Assembly: GCA_963513935.1 (NCBI GenBank)
Contig: OY740765.1
Span: 117,991,362 to 118,055,361 of the forward strand
Length of the DNA: 64,000 nt
Source: Aphrophora alni
Lineage: Eukaryota; Arthropoda; Insecta; Hemiptera; Aphrophoridae
Direction of reading: 5' to 3'
A program made the translations under genes and the position numbers. This document shows positions 35,275-48,225 of the stretch, one piece after another. The stretch's first letter is position 1; every line of letters begins with the position of its first letter. The notes under the pieces were generated by a model. It ran no database searches, was not told where the DNA came from, and saw only the letters and a program-made list of their open reading frames with translations.

Positions 35275-38200
35275 GATCTAATCCAAGACTACATGAATAA
35301 AGATGTAGATCTAGTTAGGTTCGCTCAGGATGGTCAAGCCCCTACTCACTGAAGTCAACACATGAGAGTAACGATCTAATCCAAGACTACATGAATAAAG
35401 ATGTAGATCTAGTTAGGTTCGCTCAGGATTGTCAAGCCCCTACTCACTGAAGTCAACACATGAGAGTAACGATCTAATCCAAGACTACATGAATAAAGAT
35501 GTAGATCTAGTTAGGTTCGCTCAGGATTGTCAAGCCCCTACTCACTGAAGTCAACACACGAGAGTAACGATCTAATCCAAGACTACATGAATAAAGATGT
35601 AGATCTAGTTAGGTTCGCTCAGGATTGTCAAGCCCCTACTCACTGAAGTCAACACACGAGAGTAACGATCTAATCCAAGACTACATGAATAAAGATGTAG
35701 ATCTAGTTAGGTTCGCTCAGGATTGTCAAGCCCCTACTCACTGAAGTCAACACATGAGAGTAACGATCTAATCCAAGACTACATGAATAAAGATGTAGAT
35801 CTAGTTAGGTTCGCTCAGGATTGTCAAGCCCCTACTCACTGAAGTCAACACATGAGAGTAACGATCTAATCCAAGACTACATGAATAAAGATGTAGATCT
35901 AGTTAGGTTCGCTCAGGATTGTCAAGCCCCTACTCACTGAAGTCAACACATGAGAGTAACGATCTAATCCAAGACTACATGAATAAAGATGTAGATCTAG
36001 TTAGGTTCGCTCAGGATTGTCAAGCCCCTACTCACTGAAGTCAACACATGAGAGTAACGATCTAATCCAAGACTACATGAATAAAGATGTAGATCTAGTT
36101 AGGTTCGCTCAGGATTGTCAAGCCCCTACTCACTGAAGTCAACACATGAGAGTAACGATCTAATCCAAGACTACATGAATAAAGATGTAGATCTAGTTAG
36201 GTTCGCTCAGGATTGTCAAGCCCCTACTCACTGAAGTCAACACATGAGAGTAACGATCTAATCCAAGACTACATGAATAAAGATGTAGATCTAGTTAGGT
36301 TCGCTCAGGATGGTCAAGCCCCTACTCACTGAAGTCAACACATGAGAGTAACGATCTAATCCAAGACTACATGAATAAAGATGTAGATCTAGTTAGGTTC
36401 GCTCAGGATTGTCAAGCCCCTACTCACTGAAGTCAACACATGAGAGTAACGATCTAATCCAAGACTACATGAATAAAGATGTAGATCTAGTTAGGTTCGC
36501 TCAGGATTGTCAAGCCCCTACTCACTGAAGTCAACACATGAGAGTAACGATCTAATCCAAGACTACATGAATAAAGATGTAGATCTAGTTAGGTTCGCTC
36601 AGGATTGTCAAGCCCCTACTCACTGAAGTCAACACATGAGAGTAACGATCTAATCCAAGACTACATGAATAAAGATGTAGATCTAGTTAGGTTCGCTCAG
36701 GATTGTCAAGCCCCTACTCACTGAAGTCAACACATGAGAGTAACGATCTAATCCAAGACTACATGAATAAAGATGTAGATCTAGTTAGGTTCGCTCAGGA
36801 TTGTCAAGCCCCTACTCACTGAAGTCAACACATGAGAGTAACGATCTAATCCAAGACTACATGAATAAAGATGTAGATCTAGTTAGGTTCGCTCAGGATG
36901 GTCAAGCCCCTACTCACTGAAGTCAACACATGAGAGTAACGATCTAATCCAAGACTACATGAATAAAGATGTAGATCTAGTTAGGTTCGCTCAGGATTGT
37001 CAAGCCCCTACTCACTGAAGTCAACACATGAGAGTAACGATCTAATCCAAGACTACATGAATAAAGATGTAGATCTAGTTAGGTTCGCTCAGGATGGTCA
37101 AGCCCCTACTCACTGAAGTCAACACATGAGAGTAACGATCTAATCCAAGACTACATGAATAAAGATGTAGATCTAGTTAGGTTCGCTCAGGATTGTCAAG
37201 CCCCTACTCACTGAAGTCAACACATGAGAGTAACGATCTAATCCAAGACTACATGCAAAAAGATGTAGAACTAGTTAGGTTCGCTCAGGATTGTCAAGCC
37301 CCTACTCACTGAAGTCAACACACGAGAGTAACGATCTAATCCAAGACTACATGAATAAAGATGTAGATCTAGTTAGGTTCGCTCAGGATTGTCAAGCCCC
37401 TACTCACTGAAGTCAACACACGAGAGTAACGATCTAATCCAAGACTACATGAATAAAGATGTAGATCTAGTTAGGTTCGCTCAGGATTGTCAAGCCCCTA
37501 CTCACTGAAGTCAACACACGAGAGTAACGATCTAATCCAAGACTACATGAATAAAGATGTAGATCTAGTTAGGTTCGCTCAGGATTGTCAAGCCCCTACT
37601 CACTGAAGTCAACACATGAGAGTAACGATCTAATCCAAGACTACATGAATAAAGATGTAGATCTAGTTAGGTTCGCTCAGGATGGTCAAGCCCCTACTCA
37701 CTGAAGTCAACACATGAGAGTAACGATCTAATCCAAGACTACATGAATAAAGATGTAGATCTAGTTAGGTTCGCTCAGGATTGTCAAGCCCCTACTCACT
37801 GAAGTCAACACATGAGAGTAACGATCTAATCCAAGACTACATGAATAAAGATGTAGATCTAGTTAGGTTCGCTCAGGATTGTCAAGCCCCTACTCACTGA
37901 AGTCAACACATGAGAGTAACGATCTAATCCAAGACTACATGAATAAAGATGTAGATCTAGTTAGGTTCGCTCAGGATTGTCAAGCCCCTACTCACTGAAG
38001 TCAACACATGAGAGTAACGATCTAATCCAAGACTACATGAATAAAGATGTAGATCTAGTTAGGTTCGCTCAGGATGGTCAAGCCCCTACTCACTGAAGTC
38101 AACACATGAGAGTAACGATCTAATCCAAGACTACATGAATAAAGATGTAGATCTAGTTAGGTTCGCTCAGGATTGTCAAGCCCCTACTCACTGAAGTCAA

Positions 38201-39329
38201 CACATGAGAGTAACGATCTAATCCAAGACTACATGAATAAAGATGTAGATCTAGTTAGGTTCGCTCAGGATTGTCAAGCCCCTACTCACTGAAGTCAACA
38301 CATGAGAGTAACGATCTAATCCAAGACTACATGAATAAAGATGTAGATCTAGTTAGGTTCGCTCAGGATGGTCAAGCCCCTACTCACTGAAGTCAACACA
38401 TGAGAGTAACGATCTAATCCAAGACTACATGAATAAAGATGTAGATCTAGTTAGGTTCGCTCAGGATTGTCAAGCCCCTACTCACTGAAGTCAACACATG
38501 AGAGTAACGATCTAATCCAAGACTACATGAATAAAGATGTAGATCTAGTTAGGTTCGCTCAGGATGGTCAAGCCCCTACTCACTGAAGTCAACACATGAG
38601 AGTAACGATCTAATCCAAGACTACATGAATAAAGATGTAGATCTAGTTAGGTTCGCTCAGGATTGTCAAGCCCCTACTCACTGAAGTCAACACATGAGAG
38701 TAACGATCTAATCCAAGACTACATGAATAAAGATGTAGATCTAGTTAGGTTCGCTCAGGATGGTCAAGCCCCTACTCACTGAAGTCAACACATGAGAGTA
38801 ACGATCTAATCCAAGACTACATGCAAAAAGATGTAGAACTAGTTAGGTTCGCTCAGGATTGTCAAGCCCCTACTCACTGAAGTCAACACACGAGAGTAAC
38901 GATCTAATCCAAGACTACATGAATAAAGATGTAGATCTAGTTAGGTTCGCTCAGGATTGTCAAGCCCCTACTCACTGAAGTCAACACACGAGAGTAACGA
39001 TCTAATCCAAGACTACATGAATAAAGATGTAGATCTAGTTAGGTTCGCTCAGGATTGTCAAGCCCCTACTCACTGAAGTCAACACATGAGAGTAACGATC
39101 TAATCCAAGACTACATGAATAAAGATGTAGATCTAGTTAGGTTCGCTCAGGATTGTCAAGCCCCTACTCACTGAAGTCAACACATGAGAGTAACGATCTA
39201 ATCCAAGACTACATGAATAAAGATGTAGATCTAGTTAGGTTCGCTCAGGATTGTCAAGCCCCTACTCACTGAAGTCAACACATGAGAGTAACGATCTAAT
39301 CCAAGACTACATGCAAAAAGATGTAGATC
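35177..39329 (+). repeat. 98-bp satellite, 42 full units plus a partial one
   Basis: Each unit starts 'gatctaatccaagactacat' and ends 'acacatgagagtaac'. Starts fall every 98 bases from 35177 to 39293 without a single net indel. Variation is limited to a few sites: gattgt/gatggt (G form in units 2, 12, 18, 20, 26, 30, 33, 35, 37), cacatg/cacacg (C form in units 4, 5, 22-24, 38, 39), and 'gcaaaaag' with 'gtagaac' in units 22 and 38. The final partial unit again has 'gcaaaaag'. As 98 is not a multiple of 3, no frame is maintained. The right flank drops abruptly to unique sequence after 39329. Confidence 0.99.
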
Positions 39330-39924
39330 CTTCTCGGGGTGTATCTTAGAATTCTCACACTATAAAGGAGCCTCTAAATGTGACTTAGTTTTAAACTGTG
39401 GTCTAATTTCATGGCACGGGTCGTAAGTCCAATTGCATTACCTGACTTTCCTGTAAATTATTCCAATAATATTGTTCAAATATTCAAAAATTAATTAGTT
39501 TAAGTGATAATACGTGATCAAAGTAAAAACAATTAACACGAATTACTAAACTACAATAGGCAGAACTACAATAAACTACTAACTTTTATCGACGTTTTAT
39601 TACGTGATATGTGATTAGAAAATTTGTGCTATCAACGCTTTACTTTTACTGTTATTAACAACGATTATACGGTAACGGTTAGCATTGCACAAACAAATTC
39701 TTGCATATGAAACGATTAAACTTTCATAAATATAATGCTCATACCAAGAGAGTATTTTAGTAAAACGGTACAAAATTCTACGATAGTGACGGCCAATGAC
39801 ACAATACATGGTGCCAAAAGTTTACACAAACTTTCTCACACCCATTTACAACCGAAATACTAACAAAACAAAACTATTCGTCGCAATAAACGTCAGTTCG
39901 GAAGTTGTCAGTAAAAAAAAAAGA
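39330..39924. other. Right flank of the satellite, no gene recognised
   Basis: AT-rich unique sequence; no open frame or repeat recognised. Confidence 0.5.
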
Positions 39925-40260
39925 ACTATGGACACTCTCTTTGAATAAAATATTTAAATAGGGCTTAGACTTACTTCGCTTGTGCCATAAACAAGTCCTC
40001 GGCGTAAATAATTATTGATTAAAATCAAGGTTTTAATGATGGGTCGGTCCATTTTCTTTTTTGATTAATTATTCTTGAACCATACTTTTTTTTTTTACTT
40101 GTGATTTTGTGGACTTGGATTATTAATCTTCACATTTCACAAAAATTTGAATGAAATCGGTGGAGCAGTGCCAAAAAGATTTATCATTTTGTACAGATAA
40201 CTCATAAACCGTCACTTTTGGAGAGATGGCGACCAATGTGTGTTTGGGTCGCAATCGAAG
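39925..40260 (+). repeat. Dispersed repeat B, copy 4
   Basis: Aligns with 3262-3760 from 'tggacactctctttgaa' to 'gcgaccaatgtgtgtttggg', with internal deletions. Confidence 0.6.
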
Positions 40261-40629
40261 TGGATGTTGATAATGCTTGACGGAGAGTTTTAAGTTGACG
40301 ATCCAACTTTAAGCTTAAACTTATCAGAATTTGGTTTTTAAGGAACACTAAAAAATCTAAGTGCTTTAATCTTACAAATGCTAATATAAAATATGACCTG
40401 CCAACTTCAAGCAGATCTGAAATATAAGCTCAAATTTTAAAAATATGCTATTTAGAACTGAAATTGAGCATCAAGATCGCTATTTGAACTTCAATAGAAA
40501 CCGTGTAATTTGGAAAACAAAAATAATTAGGGTCCACTAACTTCGCTAAGGACCGAGGAGAGATGTTTCAGTCCATGAAGCCTCCACACTCCTGGGGTTG
40601 TTTGGTAGAATATCTGACAATTGCGTACA
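40261..40629. other. Stretch without a recognised gene
   Basis: No open frame or repeat recognised; slightly less AT-rich toward its right end. Confidence 0.5.
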
Positions 40630-40760
40630 TTCTCTGTTTGAAGTTATTTGTCAATGATGGAAGTTCAATTTTATTATTATACATTTTTCGGACACACAAA
40701 TAAAAATAAATTTTTAACACACAAATGATGGCAAATTTCCGAAAAATGTATAATAATAAA
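40630..40760. mobile_element. Small hairpin element with 10-bp target duplication, copy 1
   Basis: The unit starts TCTCTGTTTGAAGTTATTTG and ends 'aatgtataataataaa'. It is flanked by ATTGCGTACA on both sides (40620-40629, 40761-40770). Paired 'attattatacatttttcgg' and 'ccgaaaaatgtataataat' form a hairpin. A second copy lies at 60630-60773. The left-hand 35 bases are outside the hairpin, so the ends are not simple inverted repeats. Confidence 0.75.
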
Positions 40761-40770
40761 ATTGCGTACA

Positions 40771-41095
40771 GTTGTTTATTTTTCTACCCGAGTTGGTTGT
40801 TCGTTAATTTGTAAAAGGTTAGACTGTGACAATTATTGCGTACAAGTCTTTGGCTTACCACCGTTCACGCGCCTACTCCCCTGTCAAGAAAACTCCATTG
40901 CCAAACTACATTTTACCCATTGCAGGTGGTTGGAGAATAATCAATGTCCAATTCAAATATGGAATTGTTGAGAACGTCATCACACAAAAAATTCAGTTAA
41001 GGAATGGAACAAAAGGATTATCACGATTGTCGGACGTCAAATCCAATGTGAAAAAAACCTTTCAATGTTTGAAAAAAAAATAGGCGAAATAAGTC
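40771..41095 (+). pseudogene. Possible mariner transposase C-terminal remnant
   Basis: Two overlapping frames (40762-40971 and 40826-41083) together give LPPFTRLLPCQ, then PLPNYILPIAGGWRIINV and VKSNVKKTFQCLKKK. The order loosely recalls the 'WPP.SPDL.P.D...LP..i..L..RI..a...v...~~~R~..C' tail of mariner-family transposases. The match is weak, with several replaced key residues, and could be fortuitous. The hairpin element at 40630-40760 is inserted just upstream. Confidence 0.3.
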
Positions 41096-41809
41096 AGCGG
41101 GTTGAGCATGAGAATAGATCTTCGTTTTGAATAGAATACGAGAACATTAAAATACATTAAGTAAGGCAACAGGGTTGAAAATACCGTACAAAAACACGAT
41201 TGTACAAAAACGTCAGAGATCATTGTCGTTGAAGTAGGTAGTCTACAACTCATATGACCTACAACTGAATGTTAAACAATTTCGCAAAATAAATAAGAAA
41301 AAACCCACAAAATAACGTTGCGAAATACGGTAAACCTGGAAAAGTGGGATGGGAATTAGTATTCCCTCCTTAAATCTAGGGTGTTACGTAATTGTCACTA
41401 GGAAGCTGACCCTACCTGGGTCGCACACCTGTTCGACCCTTTGAAAGTTCCTCATGTGCCCAATTGTCTTGGTATGCAATAGTCAGTACACTGTTTCATA
41501 GACTTCACTTTCGGAAATAAAACACACATGCACGTGGATTGATTTACCGCCAAGAGCGTTAAGATTCACTCAAATCGGTCGTTCATACAAATTAAGAAAC
41601 GTTTTGTTCGACATTGATTTTACACGGTTGCCTCCTATTGTATATATTTTATTGTTGTAAGCATCATTCATATTACCTAGTTAGTCATTTTTCTTTGTGG
41701 AGGACCACAAATGAACTGGTTTTATTAAAAATCACTAATTTTTAGTAAATTAGAAATTTTATTTTAAATAGGATTTATAAAGATAGTAAATATATCTGGA
41801 CATGTTTCA
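41096..41809. other. Stretch without a recognised gene
   Basis: Mixed composition with no interpretable frame. 41500-41600 is relatively GC-rich but has no recognised content. Confidence 0.5.
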
Positions 41810-42035
41810 GGATTGCGATCGAGCAGTTCAGATTGATCCTACGACTTGTGTTAGATCACATTCCTTTATCTGTCCTATCACGTCTGTCTTGACCAACTTC
41901 TGTTCTCTTCAGACCCTGATGCTTTAAAGTATTTGAGGGCTAAGTGGCTAAGTGTCTTTATTTTATTTTCTCTTCTTCTTTTTTTCTTAAGGCAATGATG
42001 ACCGAGAAGTTTATCGTCTTTACACAACAAGAGAA
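41810..42035 (-). repeat. Dispersed repeat A, minus-strand copy
   Basis: Includes 'tacgacttgtgttagatcac', 'ttatctgtcctatcacgtct', 'ttctgttctcttcagaccc', 'ggcaatgatgaccgagaag' and 'gtctttacacaacaag'. Confidence 0.75.
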
Positions 42036-42066
42036 AACAATTATTTAATCTGTTTTATTCTATAAC

Positions 42067-43207
42067 TACAAGAGTTACAAAAAAGTTTAAAGGGTACCCC
42101 ACGATTTTTTTTAGTTAAAATTAGAGGTATTACCAAGTTTTGTATATCACCCACCATTTTTTCAATATAGCGGTCAGCTCTAAATTTTCTTATGGGAATT
42201 GCTCTATTATTTACGGCGATTTTGAATAAAAGACAATATAAACTTTTTTATTCTTGGTTATGTTTTGATATTTCTAACCATCAGGAGCTATAAACACTCA
42301 AAGTTTGAATATATAACGTTTAAGAAGGCGTTTTCAGAAGTCCATTTTCCGCACCTTAAACAGTTGAACCTAATTTAAAATTGAAACATGGATAGACTGA
42401 TGTGTAAAAAAATATTAAAAGTTTGAATTTTTTCTTTTTACGTAGCAGGACAAAACTCAACATTAACAAAAATTATTTTTATTTTTCTGGATTAAATAAT
42501 GTTGGCAATACAATTTATAAATATCTGGTGTTAATTCATATTCTTTATTCCCTAAAATAGCTCTTGTACAAATTTACACAGATCAGTTTAAAAAGAAATT
42601 CAATAAAAGTAAATCTGTTAAAATACCTCAGAAAAACGTCTCAACATTGGATTTTATGCATCTTTTCTGGTTAATGTCGATAACACCTTCTGGTTTGTAA
42701 TTATTATTGGATGTATTAGACCTTGTGGATATTATAGTCGAAACAAATGTACAGTGCTTAATAATACATTTTGTCCTTAATTCACAAGGTGTAATACATT
42801 TAGTAATAATAAAGAGCCAGTGGATATTCTAGACAATTACCAGCAAAATATGATTTGAATATCTGTCGATAACTCTGTTATTCTAGCTCTAGTTTAAATT
42901 TCACCTGAATTTGACTTTCAAAAATCGTGTCTGGAAATAGCTTGAATTTCCGAATGTTTGAAATATTTAAGTCACTTTAGGTCCTAAACGGTTAGAGATA
43001 TTGAAAAATGACCAGAAATAAAATGTCTTTAAAATAAAGTAAAAATGTTATTCAAAATCGCCATAAAAACATGTGTTCCTATTAGAAAATTTACAACTGA
43101 ACGCCATATTGAAAAAATGGCGGATGATATGGAAAATTTGGTAATGTCTCTAGTTTTAACTCAATAAATCCTGGCGTTACTTTTTAAAGTTTTTTGTAAC
43201 TCTTGTA
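42067..43207. mobile_element. Very long palindromic element (1.14 kb)
   Basis: The left end TACAAGAGTTACAAAAAAGT is matched by the reverse complement of the right end, TACAAGAGTTACAAAAAACT. Arms of roughly 300-350 bases pair, with blocks 'accattttttcaatatagcg' / 'cgccatattgaaaaaatggc' and 'ggcgattttgaataa' / 'ttattcaaaatcgcc'. The centre (about 42400-42850) is unpaired, AT-rich and non-coding. It is the largest of the hairpin elements in this window and has a different end sequence. Confidence 0.8.
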
Positions 43208-46200
43208 CTTACCGAATAAATCAGCACCCTCATAGTTTCAATCACCAATAGTGAGTAAGGATATTACTTTTTTTTAAATATTTTAAATAAAGAAAGTATA
43301 AAATATTGTGCCAAGTTGTAAAAAAAAAAGTGTTAGATTAGCTGTAATATATCTTGTTTATCAATTATTACTGTACTTAATGTCACTTGTTTATTGTTAT
43401 TGTTAACTTATTGTACATATGCAACTTATTTATTTATTGTTTATCATCTGTTGGAAATTATTTACATTGTTGAAATTATCAGAACAACGTTATTTATATT
43501 AAATATATTATAAGACTTACCGTCACAATAGTCTAATTTATCTGTAGTTATCTCACTACGGCCGTTTCGGCTATTCAGCCATTTTCAAGTTCTATGCGGG
43601 TATTACCGTTGTCTTAGTTTAAAATAGAAACCACGAACACACGACACATCACAAACACACAAGTTCTTTATACATTTAAAACATTTAAAACATGATGTAG
43701 TAGGCCCACTGTTATTTATGTTATTTATATAATTTTACGTGTTCTTTGATATTTATGTAATACCATTTACTTACTGTTATTATATTTTAGAGTTATTAAG
43801 TTGTGTTATATTGGTTTGTGATAGGTCTTTTTGTTATGTGTTATGGCACAGTTGTTTTGTTATTTTATTGGCATATAGTTTAATCTAGTTTTGACATTTA
43901 TTATTGTTCTCATGTTACATAATTTAATAACAATATAAAAATTATTCATGTTTGAATTTTGTTTAGAATTGGTTCACTGTTGAAAATATAAACAATAAAA
44001 TCATGATGGTCAGTGTTAATATGGTGAAAAGTTACTTGTAATACAGTTGTGTTAGAATGACACTTTTTTAATGTTTTGTGTAATAACGAAAAAAATGTTA
44101 CAATTTATTCTTTTGGAATTTTTCTAATGATATACACTAACAATATTTCTATCTCCAGTACAATGTGATTGACTAGCAATTATAGTTTACTCCAAAAAAA
44201 ATCCAAAAAAGGTCAACGTTACCCCTTATTTTGGAATAATTTTTTAGCCCTCATAATTTCTTTATCTATCTAGAATGGTTCTGGGGTCAATGTTATTCCA
44301 CCACAGGCTAACTAAAACTCCTTTTAAAGGGGGCAAACAATGTTATCCCTTAGAAATTTGACAATATCTTGGATGGGTATAAAATTAAATAGAAAAATTT
44401 TCTTTCACAAACAACTGTAAACTGTTATAACTAGAATCTTTTTAGCCTTATTTTAATTTAGACTAACACTAAATTTAACATTTCTATTTCTTTATGCTTA
44501 ACCAAAACTCTTTCAGTAAATTTGTAAGTTAAAAATTTGATAACATTCTGATGGGTATAGAAATAAATAGGTAGCCTATAAAAAAATGTTCTTTTACATA
44601 GAACAATGTATATTTATCACACGATTACAATAACATATTTAATAGAAATATTATCTTTGCAAAGAATTGGAAATTGTCACTTTGGTAGTGGGCAGCAAAT
44701 GTTACCTGCTTTTATAAAACAGTAATATTTTTGTCCTGAAGAGGAGTTATAGAAGCAGTATGATGTATGAATATTCCTCAACATATAAATATACTTTGCT
44801 ATAATGGGACCTCACTAAGTTAACAATAACCGGTTCTTCTGTGCCTAAAAAGTCTTAATAAAATTTTTGTTCCTTATTTTCTAACCTCGAGGATTTTATT
44901 TTTTATTCCTAACATCATAAATTCAATTAACAAATATGTGTTTCTCAAACTACTCTGCTTTATTAATGGTATTTTTTTGTTTATATTTACCATAATAATT
45001 TAGCATAAAAATCAAAAACTTTAAACAAATTGATCCCCAGGGTTAATGTTAACCTTAGGGGGGGGGGGGTCAAAATAACCTGCACAACAGTAATATAAAT
45101 TAAAATACATTACACTACTCATTTAAACAAATAACAATCAAATCTAATGTGGACAGTGCACCCAAGTAATATGGTAAATCTGCAAAACAGATTTGACAAG
45201 GGTCTCTAATTTTACAAGCATGACTTTATAATACAACCATTGACTTTCTTAACATATGATGTGAGGCTCAATATGTGGGTTGAACAGTTGTAGGTTTAAG
45301 AGTATGCAATAAATTGCAATATACAGCATTTTGTCCTTGAAATGAGCCATTAGATGGCAGCACTTTCTCCCATACCATGGAGATGGGATATTTATTTATA
45401 TGTAAAATCAATGGTATAACTATTCTTATATGTGTAAGGGAAACTAATCCCGCAGATTAAACTTATTTTATTTTCTATTACGGTACTGGTAAATTTAGAT
45501 TTCAATCAAAATTTTGCAAAAGATTATGTAAAAAGAATAGGCTTATATATTCTCCATCTAAGTAACTAGTACATAAAGGTATCTGGAATAAGACTATCAA
45601 CTATTTTTCCTTACAATCTAGGATGACTACAGATAGCGATTAAATAAAAATTTGACGCTACTAAAACTTCTCTACTGTAAGTTAGAAGTTTGACAATTTC
45701 GTGTCAAACTCGATATTTAATTTGAAGGAAATGAGGGAAACTCTGTGCTCTGTTTATAATCTGTTGCAGACCAAATATACACAAATGCAAAATTTACAAA
45801 TTTTCCGAAAACATTTGTAGTACTCTACCACTTATAAATATCTACAACAAATTAATAAAATCTTCAAAAAAAGTATTACAAAATAGCCAACTGCCATCTT
45901 GTGCAGATGTATCAGAAGAAGTAAAAAAATAACAGAACAGTGATCCGTTATAAAACATAGGGAATAAGTAATTGCTGTATAGGACAGGTTAGGTTAGGCC
46001 TAATGTTATTTATTTCTTTATAGTGTCCCACCTACAATTTAAGCTTTTATTTTTATAATTTACAATGTTATAGATCACTTTTGCACAATTATTTTGTCAC
46101 CAAAACTTGTTTTTAGTTTAGATTTATAAAATATTAAATTTCTAATTCTGACCGTCATTTTGCATAAGAAAGGGAAAGAAAAGATACAATTATCTTAGTA

Positions 46201-46314
46201 GATAAAACCACCTAAAAAGGTAGTAAACAAATGATCTGTGGCTAGGTTCATATAACAACAGTACTGTGCATATGCTATGTTTTACGTACTTATAGTTTAG
46301 GCATTCATACAATC
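43208..46314. other. Three kilobases without a recognised gene
   Basis: AT-rich throughout. At 43545-43605, read on the minus strand, 'atggctgaatagccgaaacg' resembles terminal sequence of Penelope-like elements. Around 44200-45100 short related phrases such as 'caatgttatcccttag' recur loosely. A G10 run lies at 45060. No coding frame was recognised. Confidence 0.45.
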
Positions 46315-46565
46315 TCTCAGGGGCTCAATATAGTGAGTATGGATATGGCAATTCTGAAGAACCTACCTAAAACTACACCTTTTATCATGTCATCTTGAGT
46401 TAGATCCCTCTCATTCATCTTTCCTACCAGGTTTCTCTTGAACAACTCTTGTTCTTTTCCAATCCTGATTCTATTAGTATTCGAAGGCTAGGAGCCTTTA
46501 TTTTTATTTCTCCCCTTTTTTATAAGGCGATGAAGACCGAGAGGTTTTTCGTCTTTTAAATAACT
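46315..46565 (-). repeat. Dispersed repeat A, near full-length minus-strand copy
   Basis: Runs from 'ggggctcaatatagtgagta' through 'catcttgagttagatccctc', 'aacaactcttgttcttttcc' and 'gaaggctaggagccttta' to 'ggcgatgaagaccgagaggt' and 'gtcttttaaataac'. Confidence 0.8.
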
Positions 46566-48149
46566 AGGAAGAAAAAATGGAATTTGTCAGTATGAGATTT
46601 ATAACATATAGAATGAATATTTAGGATTTATGGCAGGTTTAACTTAATTTATTTATATAAACTAATAAAATTTTTATTTATATAATACAACTTTTTCTTG
46701 TACCAATAATAATTTTACATGTTAATAAAAGATTTTGAATCACAGAAAAATGGTACAATTTGCTTCTTCACGGTTTATAATTTTTTGAAACAATTTCTTT
46801 TTGTACATGATTTTGAATAATAAAAACATATCTTTTTTTGAATATGCCTATGTTATTGTTGTTTAGTTATTATATGTAACCACAACCTGAATTACACAAG
46901 GCTTTAAAAGAATATTAAATCAACAGTACAATTTTGGGTATGATTTTTTTAATCTAGAGGTAGAAAACCATTCACTCTAAATGAACAAAACTTGTGTAAA
47001 TTTCAATGAATAAATGAAAAAAAAAAACAAATTTATAAAATAAAAAATTTATTTTGAAATTAGGAGATGTTTCAATGACAAAGTCAATTATTCAATTGAC
47101 AATCATCAATCATCTGATGATTGACAATTGATTGACAATCATCTTCAATTGATACATACACAAACTTTGTGTTTTCTTACATTTGTTGAAATTGAAAGTG
47201 TATAATTATCTTATTTAACTATTTTTCATCTAAACGTTTTAATAAATTTTTGTAAGTCAAACAACAATCGCCTTTGTTAATCTTATTTATGATGGAATTA
47301 TAAACTTTAATGGTGGTATAGAAAAGAAGTTCAGTAATTTATTAAAAGTTAATTTTCGTAACATATTCTTGATAAATATAGCGTGTAAAAAAACATTAAA
47401 TATTCCTTTATGTTTAAAATACAAATTTTTATATATGTAAAACTCAATTGATTTATTATGCTATTATTTAGTTTCACTTAAAACCTGGACTGAAATATTG
47501 TGTCCTGGGCTAAGAAAGTACATTAAATAATTAAATAAAACAAAACCAAAATATTATTGTTCTTTTGACTTTACACCAAAACAAAAAATAATCAGAAATT
47601 AACAAAAAGAGTTTCTTGTCCTAATACAAATCTTAGCTGTTTATCGGCTGTAGGCCTACTTTGTTTATTTACTAAACTCCTATTGGGAAATTTTAAAAAC
47701 AGCGGGAGTAGATAGTGTACACAAAGTTAAACATTCAACTTCATTTAATCACAAAGAGAACGTATTGTAGTTTAATTCCATCAGTTAATTTAATTTCAGT
47801 TAACAATATTGCTCTAAAGCCTCTGAAACACTCGAGTTACAATTACAATTTCATGCATTTAAATTACTTGCATTATCCCAGTAAACTTGAAAACATGGCT
47901 GCCCATATTAAATTATTGAAAACATTGAACCGCCAAACAAAAATTTATACAGTTCTTCAAATTAAGAAACAAAACAATATCCGATGAATGAAGACCGAGC
48001 TTAAATTAAAATTAAAATCTATAATCACAACTAAAATAGATACAAAATGAATGATCATATATTAAACTTACTGATATTTCTTGATCACAACATCATGAAC
48101 ATAAACCGCTTTTAACAGAACCCACTACTATCCAGATCCACTACATTAC
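46566..48149. other. Stretch without a recognised gene
   Basis: AT-rich. A compact palindromic cluster of 'caattgacaatcatc' / 'gatgattgacaattg' words lies at 47090-47150. A 90-codon frame at 47715-47987 has no recognisable content. Confidence 0.5.
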
Positions 48150-48225
48150 CACTGGCCTGAAGTTAGCTTTAACGCTGAGTTCTAATTCACAGATATTCCT
48201 AACCTGAAAACATTCGTCTGAAAGT

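Noticed and set aside
35177..39329. CRISPR-like regular spacing
   Set aside because: The whole 98-bp unit is repeated with no unique spacers, and the context is an animal genome; it is a satellite.
43545..43605. Hammerhead ribozyme on the minus strand ('ctgaatagccgaaac')
   Set aside because: The core is not conserved (CTGAATA instead of CTGATGA) and there is no room for stem II. It only resembles Penelope-type terminal sequence.
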